The notes below the pieces were generated by a model, which was given only the letters and a program-made list of their open reading frames with translations, searched no databases and was not told where the DNA came from. From Sphingobium yanoikuyae (GTDB lineage Bacteria > Pseudomonadota > Alphaproteobacteria > Sphingomonadales > Sphingomonadaceae), in the NCBI RefSeq assembly GCF_034424525.1, contig NZ_CP139979.1, positions 248,001 through 312,000 of the forward strand: a stretch of DNA of 64,000 bases, written 5' to 3'. Shown piece after piece: positions 62,079 to 64,000 of this stretch. Numbering within the stretch: the stretch's first letter is position 1; each line of letters begins with the position of its first letter. A program made the translations under genes and the position numbers.

Positions 62079-64000
62079 TCAGAAGGAGAATTTGATCGTG
62101 CCGCCCCAGGTCTGCGGATCGCCGACCTGGCCGGCGATCAGGCCGGTATTGCCCGGCGCGACCTGAAGATTTTCGATATAGTTGACGTCGAAGGCGTTGC
62201 GCACCCAGCCGAACACATCGAAGCCTTCGCCGCGGAAGCCGGCGCGGACGTTGGTCAGGGCATAGCCCTTCACTTCGGTGTAGATGGATGGCGAAGCATT
62301 GCTGTTCCAGTGCGAACGGTAATTGCCGTCGACGCCCAGATAGAGCTGCCCGTCCTTCGCCAGCAGCGTGACCGGGATGTTATATTCCGCGCCGTAGGAG
62401 AAGGCCCATTTCGACACGCCGGGCAGGTTCTGCCCCGAAATGTCGCACTGGCGCGGGCTGAGTGCGCCGGGGACGCCGGGCTGCGAATAATCCGGGGTGG
62501 CGCCCGACGGCTGGTAGGTGCCGCCGGACAATTCGGGCGGACAGGGCGCGTCGACGAACTTCTTGTACTTGGCGTCGGTGAAGGCGCCATTGGCATAGGC
62601 GGTGAAGCGGTCGCTGGCGACGATCTTGAAATCCGCCTCGATCCCCTGCGAGCGGACCTTGCCGGCATTGGCGAGATAGCCGCGCACCGTGCCGAACTGG
62701 CCGCCATTCACGGTCGCCTGGAAATTCTTGATGTCGGTGCGGAAGGCGGTGAGGTTGAAGGTCGCCCGGCGATCCAGGAACTGGGTCTTGAGGCCGATTT
62801 CATAATGATTGACCGATTCCGGCTTCACCGTGCTGGCGTCATAATTGACCGTGTTGTCGGCGTTGAGCGGCAGGCCATTCTGGTTGATGCCCAGCGTCTT
62901 GAAGCTCTTCGCATAGGTCGCATAGGCCAGCACGTCCGGCGCGATCTTGTAATTGACGTTGAAGTCATAGGTGAAGTTCCAGGCGCTGTCGGACGGGGAA
63001 CTGACCTGCGGCTGATAGACGCCGCACTGTTGCGTCGTCCCCTTGATGGTGCCGGGCTCCGCAACCGTGGTGCAACTGATGGCCTGGCCCTGCGCATTGG
63101 TGACGACACGCTGGTAGAAGCCGGACTTCTTGTCATAGTTCAGGCGCACGCCGGGCTGGATGGTCAGGGCGTCCGTGACCTTCCAGCTGAGCTGCCCGAA
63201 CAGGGCGGCGCTGTCGGCCTTGAGCCATTGCGTGTTGCTGGCGGTCAGGCCCGCCAGAGTGGCCGGAATGTTGGCGGGATTGGTCGGGTCGGTCGAGGGG
63301 GCAAGGCTCCACTGGGCCGCATCTTCGCCCTGCTGTTCAGTGCCCTGGGTGTCGATCCGCTGCTTGAAGCCGAACAGACCGACGACGAAGTCGATGTCCT
63401 TGCTTTCGTAATTATAGCGGAATTCCTGGCTATACTGGTCCTGCTGCGATGGGTTCTGCGACTTGGAGACGATCGACAGGCCGGTGAAGTCGCGGTCATT
63501 TTCCGGCTTCCAGTCCCAGAAGCGCCAGGCGGTGACCGAGGTCAGCGTGCCGGGGCCGACATCCCATTTGATCTTGGCCGACACGCCGCCGATCTTGTTG
63601 CCGGCATTGAGGTTGGAATCGAGGTCCGTCAGCCGGTCATAGGGGTTGCGGCTGGGCACGACATAGCCCTGGGCAGCGGCCAGTGCATCATATTGGCGAT
63701 TGAGCGGACGCTGGGTCTTGCCGACGCGCACGAAGGTGGTGCCGCAGCATTCGGGATCCTGCTTGCTATAGTCGCCCGACAAGGTGAGGCTGAAATCCTC
63801 GGTCGGCTGGAACAGCAACTGGCCGCGAATGCCCAGATTGTCCTGCTCGTTGATCCAGCGCTGGCTGGTCACATTGTAGAGCGTGCCGCGGCGGCTGGTC
63901 GCGGCGACGGCGATGCGGGCGGCGATCGTGTCGGTCAGCGGGCCGGAGACGGCGGCCTTCGCCTGCTTGTAATTGAGGTTGCCGACCGTTAGTTCGGCGC
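62079..64000 (-). CDS. TonB-dependent receptor, C-terminal part (5' partial)
   Basis: The reading frame is open to the right window edge; the first start-like codon inside the window (near 63872) is in the barrel, so the plug and N-terminus lie outside. The visible 640 residues form barrel strands (VTSQRWINEQDNLGIRG, FTYDFNVNYKIAPD) and end in the aromatic IKFSF typical of outer-membrane barrels. Paired Cys occur in ECCGT and PCPPELSGG. Substrate cannot be told. It stands upstream of panB on the same strand, but the hairpin separates them. Confidence 0.9.
   Translation of the reverse strand, partial: AELTVGNLNYKQAKAAVSGPLTDTIAARIAVAATSRRGTLYNVTSQRWINEQDNLGIRGQLLFQPTEDFSLTLSGDYSKQDPECCGTTFVRVGKTQRPLNRQYDALAAAQGYVVPSRNPYDRLTDLDSNLNAGNKIGGVSAKIKWDVGPGTLTSVTAWRFWDWKPENDRDFTGLSIVSKSQNPSQQDQYSQEFRYNYESKDIDFVVGLFGFKQRIDTQGTEQQGEDAAQWSLAPSTDPTNPANIPATLAGLTASNTQWLKADSAALFGQLSWKVTDALTIQPGVRLNYDKKSGFYQRVVTNAQGQAISCTTVAEPGTIKGTTQQCGVYQPQVSSPSDSAWNFTYDFNVNYKIAPDVLAYATYAKSFKTLGINQNGLPLNADNTVNYDASTVKPESVNHYEIGLKTQFLDRRATFNLTAFRTDIKNFQATVNGGQFGTVRGYLANAGKVRSQGIEADFKIVASDRFTAYANGAFTDAKYKKFVDAPCPPELSGGTYQPSGATPDYSQPGVPGALSPRQCDISGQNLPGVSKWAFSYGAEYNIPVTLLAKDGQLYLGVDGNYRSHWNSNASPSIYTEVKGYALTNVRAGFRGEGFDVFGWVRNAFDVNYIENLQVAPGNTGLIAGQVGDPQTWGGTIKFSF

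Noticed and set aside
61086..63992. 968-codon plus-strand frame opposite panB and the TonB receptor
   Set aside because: Antisense to two well-supported genes; composition is that of a GC-rich shadow frame.
1..64000. CRISPR array or rRNA operon
   Set aside because: No regularly spaced direct repeats and no rRNA-like sequence were seen.

Overview
The window comes from a sphingomonad chromosome (Alphaproteobacteria, Sphingomonadales; a Sphingobium or Novosphingobium relative is my best guess). The evidence is the uniformly high GC, the lptD-surA-pdxA-rsmA operon, a pcm-tolC-popZ-valS block, TonB-dependent receptors and a PopZ-type DUF2497 protein. Most of it is housekeeping DNA, interrupted by one 22-kb mobile element inserted in a tRNA-Cys gene. 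Left core (1-20.6 kb): a partial alpha/beta hydrolase; a secreted beta-helix protein; a BetI-like TetR regulator followed by ahpC and ahpF (peroxide detoxification); a lipoprotein; the operon lptD-surA-pdxA-rsmA (outer-membrane biogenesis, vitamin B6, 16S rRNA maturation); pepA with holC; ndk with a clear terminator; a small membrane protein paired with a glutathione transferase. A TPP riboswitch then precedes a thiamine-salvage operon: TonB receptor, choline/aminoglycoside-kinase-fold kinase, PnuC-family transporter. Two 139-bp copies of a palindromic repeat sit in opposite orientation, each between convergent genes. Mobile element (about 20.64-42.63 kb): it is flanked by a 17-bp direct repeat of the tRNA-Cys 3' end. 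The tyrosine integrase lies beside the intact tRNA. A trwA-trwB-trwC-like set (ribbon-helix-helix protein, coupling ATPase, MobF relaxase) has no type IV secretion genes, so the element looks mobilizable rather than self-transmissible. Its cargo is largely antiviral or anti-restriction: a four-gene operon of two N6-adenine methylase-like proteins, a GIY-YIG/SF2-helicase restriction subunit and an RloC/PrrC-like ATPase with a possible anticodon-nuclease tail; a convergent DUF262-HNH (GmrSD-like) nuclease; an ArdC-type antirestriction protein; and at the far end a nucleotidyltransferase-HEPN protein, a degenerate paralogue of its nucleotidyltransferase half, and an ECF sigma factor coupled to that paralogue. 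Right core (42.6-64 kb): tRNA-Cys; pcm, tolC and popZ; an S9 peptidase; a zeta-toxin-like kinase with a small partner; valS; a MATE exporter; a HerA-like ATPase; an acyltransferase; a luciferase-like monooxygenase; an Hpt protein; then the leftward run panB, a YfgM-like protein, bamB, der and a TusA-like protein; and the C-terminal part of a TonB receptor cut by the window edge. All assignments are from reading motifs and gene order; no database search was run.
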